Source of the DNA: Actinomycetota bacterium
GTDB lineage: Bacteria; Actinomycetota; Actinomycetes; S36-B12
Assembly: GCA_016870425.1 (NCBI GenBank)
Contig: VGBQ01000153.1
Coordinates: 1-5,969 of the forward strand
Length of the DNA: 5,969 nucleotides
Direction of reading: 5' to 3'
Numbering within the stretch: position 1 is the first letter of the stretch; the number at the start of each line of letters is the position of its first letter. Under the pieces are notes generated by a model. The model was not told where the DNA came from. It saw only the letters and a list, made by a program, of their open reading frames with translations, and did no database searches. Below, in pieces: positions 4,915-5,969 of this stretch. Made by a program: the position numbers and the translations under genes.

Positions 4915-5969
4915 GTGCGCGTTGAGAAGGTGACGGCCCATCGGCTGTCGCTCCCACTCGTCCGGCCCTTCCGCACGTCCTTCGGCACCGAGTACGACAA
5001 GGACGTGATCCTCCTGGAGGTGACGACCGATTCGGGGGCGATCGGCTGGGGCGAGTGCGTGGCAGCACCCGATCCGTCGTACAGCCACGAGTTCAACGAC
5101 GCAGCCCTGCTCGTCCTGCGCGATCACCTCGTGCCGCGAGTGCTAGACCGCGATGTCGAGGCGGAGGAGGTGCCCGCCCTACTCTCCGCGGTGCGCGGCC
5201 ATCCGATGGCCCGGGGTGCACTCGAACTCGCGATCCTCGACGCACAGCTGCGGCAGGAGGAGATGTCCTTCGCGGAGTTCCTCGGTGCCACGCGGACGTC
5301 CATTCCGTGCGGAGTCTCGACGGGGATCCCGGCGGATGACTCCATGGACACACTCGTCGCCGAGGTCGACTCCTACGTCGCGGATGGCTATCGCAGGATC
5401 AAGCTCAAGATCGAGCCGGGCTGGGATATCGAGCCCACGCGGGTGATCCGGGAGCGCTACCCCGACATCCCCCTCCAGGTCGACGCCAACCAGGCCTACT
5501 CGCGCGAGCACATCGATCACCTCGCGGCGCTCGATGAATTCGATCTCCTCCTCATTGAGCAGCCGATTCACGAGGACGACTACCTCGGGCTGCGCCGCCT
5601 CGCCGATCGCATGGCCACACCGATGTGCCTGGACGAGTCGATCCTGTCGAGGGACAACGCCGAGTCGCTGATCGACTACGGCGCCTGCGAGATCGTGAAC
5701 ATCAAGGCGGGCCGTGTCGGCGGCTACCTCTCCGCCCGCGCGATCCACGACCTCTGCCTCGACAGGGGCGTGCCCGTCTGGTGCGGTGGCATGGTCGAGA
5801 CCGGCATCGGCCGCGCGGCCAACATCGCCCTTGCCGCGATGCCCGGCTTCACCCTCCCGGGCGACACGAGCTCGTCCAGTCGGTTCTTCGCGACGGATGT
5901 CACCGAACCTCTCGTCATGTCCGCGGACGGGATGATGGAGGTGCCGACGGGCCCAGGCCTGGGCGTCGC
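4915..5969 (+). CDS. enolase-superfamily N-succinylamino acid racemase / o-succinylbenzoate synthase-like enzyme (C-terminal end cut by window edge)
   Basis: The open frame runs 351 codons to the window edge; the family usually has about 365-375 residues, so only a short tail is missing. Numbering from GTG 4915, the catalytic apparatus of the muconate lactonizing enzyme subgroup is complete: KLK (Lys163, Lys165), metal ligands Asp190 (QVDANQ), Glu215 (LIEQP) and Asp240 (CLDES), and the opposite base Lys264 in VNIKAGRVGG. WCGGMVETGIGRAAN (289-303) and TLPGDTSSSSRFF are characteristic of the NSAR/OSBS family. Arg267, equivalent to the arginine I recall as linked to N-succinylamino acid racemase activity (Arg266 in the Amycolatopsis enzyme), is present. 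No menaquinone gene is nearby, so racemisation of N-acyl amino acids or a related 1,1-proton transfer or cycloisomerisation is more likely than menaquinone synthesis. GGTAGG (4902-4907) lies 7 bases before GTG 4915. The gene follows the unknown gene by 26 bases and belongs to the same operon. Confidence 0.92.
   Translation, partial: MRVEKVTAHRLSLPLVRPFRTSFGTEYDKDVILLEVTTDSGAIGWGECVAAPDPSYSHEFNDAALLVLRDHLVPRVLDRDVEAEEVPALLSAVRGHPMARGALELAILDAQLRQEEMSFAEFLGATRTSIPCGVSTGIPADDSMDTLVAEVDSYVADGYRRIKLKIEPGWDIEPTRVIRERYPDIPLQVDANQAYSREHIDHLAALDEFDLLLIEQPIHEDDYLGLRRLADRMATPMCLDESILSRDNAESLIDYGACEIVNIKAGRVGGYLSARAIHDLCLDRGVPVWCGGMVETGIGRAANIALAAMPGFTLPGDTSSSSRFFATDVTEPLVMSADGMMEVPTGPGLGV

Noticed and set aside
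3846..5068. Several long antisense frames opposite the unknown gene and the racemase-like gene.
   Set aside because: Compositional shadows. The + strand frames have ribosome sites, coupled starts and (for the racemase-like gene) full catalytic motifs.
1..5969. tRNA, rRNA, CRISPR arrays, insertion sequences or attachment sites.
   Set aside because: No direct repeat array, transposase frame, terminal inverted repeat or RNA gene signature was seen on either strand.

Overview
The window comes from a high-GC bacterium, most likely an actinobacterium. G/C dominates third codon positions, two or three genes start with GTG, ribosome sites are of the GGAGG type, and the protein families are typical of actinobacterial accessory catabolism. 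I cannot name a genus from the sequence.

Layout. A truncated leftward gene (1-374) encodes the N-terminus of an FAD-dependent oxidoreductase of the FAD_binding_2 / 3-ketosteroid dehydrogenase-like type. It diverges from a rightward series of six genes: an alpha/beta hydrolase (469-1344), a GntR/FCD regulator (1421-2077), an EthD-domain protein (2107-2451), a Leu/Phe/Val-type amino acid dehydrogenase (2502-3548), a 447-residue protein of unknown function (3545-4888, start codon overlapping the previous stop), and an enolase-superfamily enzyme of the N-succinylamino acid racemase / o-succinylbenzoate synthase type (4915 to the window edge, lacking only its C-terminal tail). No gap exceeds about 95 bases. 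I see no RNA gene, mobile element or CRISPR array.

Regulation. A long, almost perfect palindrome fills the divergent gap at 399-436. A second copy of its core (20 of 22 bases identical) lies at 2061-2084, over the stop codon of the GntR gene and just before the EthD gene. The simplest reading is that the GntR/FCD protein binds both sites, controlling the divergent pair and the EthD-to-racemase operon in response to a small, probably carboxylated, molecule.

How the genes may work together (inference). A racemase/cycloisomerase, an NAD-dependent amino acid dehydrogenase, a hydrolase, an FAD dehydrogenase, an EthD protein and a possible metalloenzyme under one regulator look like a dedicated catabolic route for an unusual amino acid, N-acyl amino acid or related carboxylic acid. 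The dehydrogenase keeps its catalytic residues but appears changed at two substrate-pocket positions, and the 447-residue protein has no function I can assign. Together these make the cluster a candidate for an undescribed pathway.
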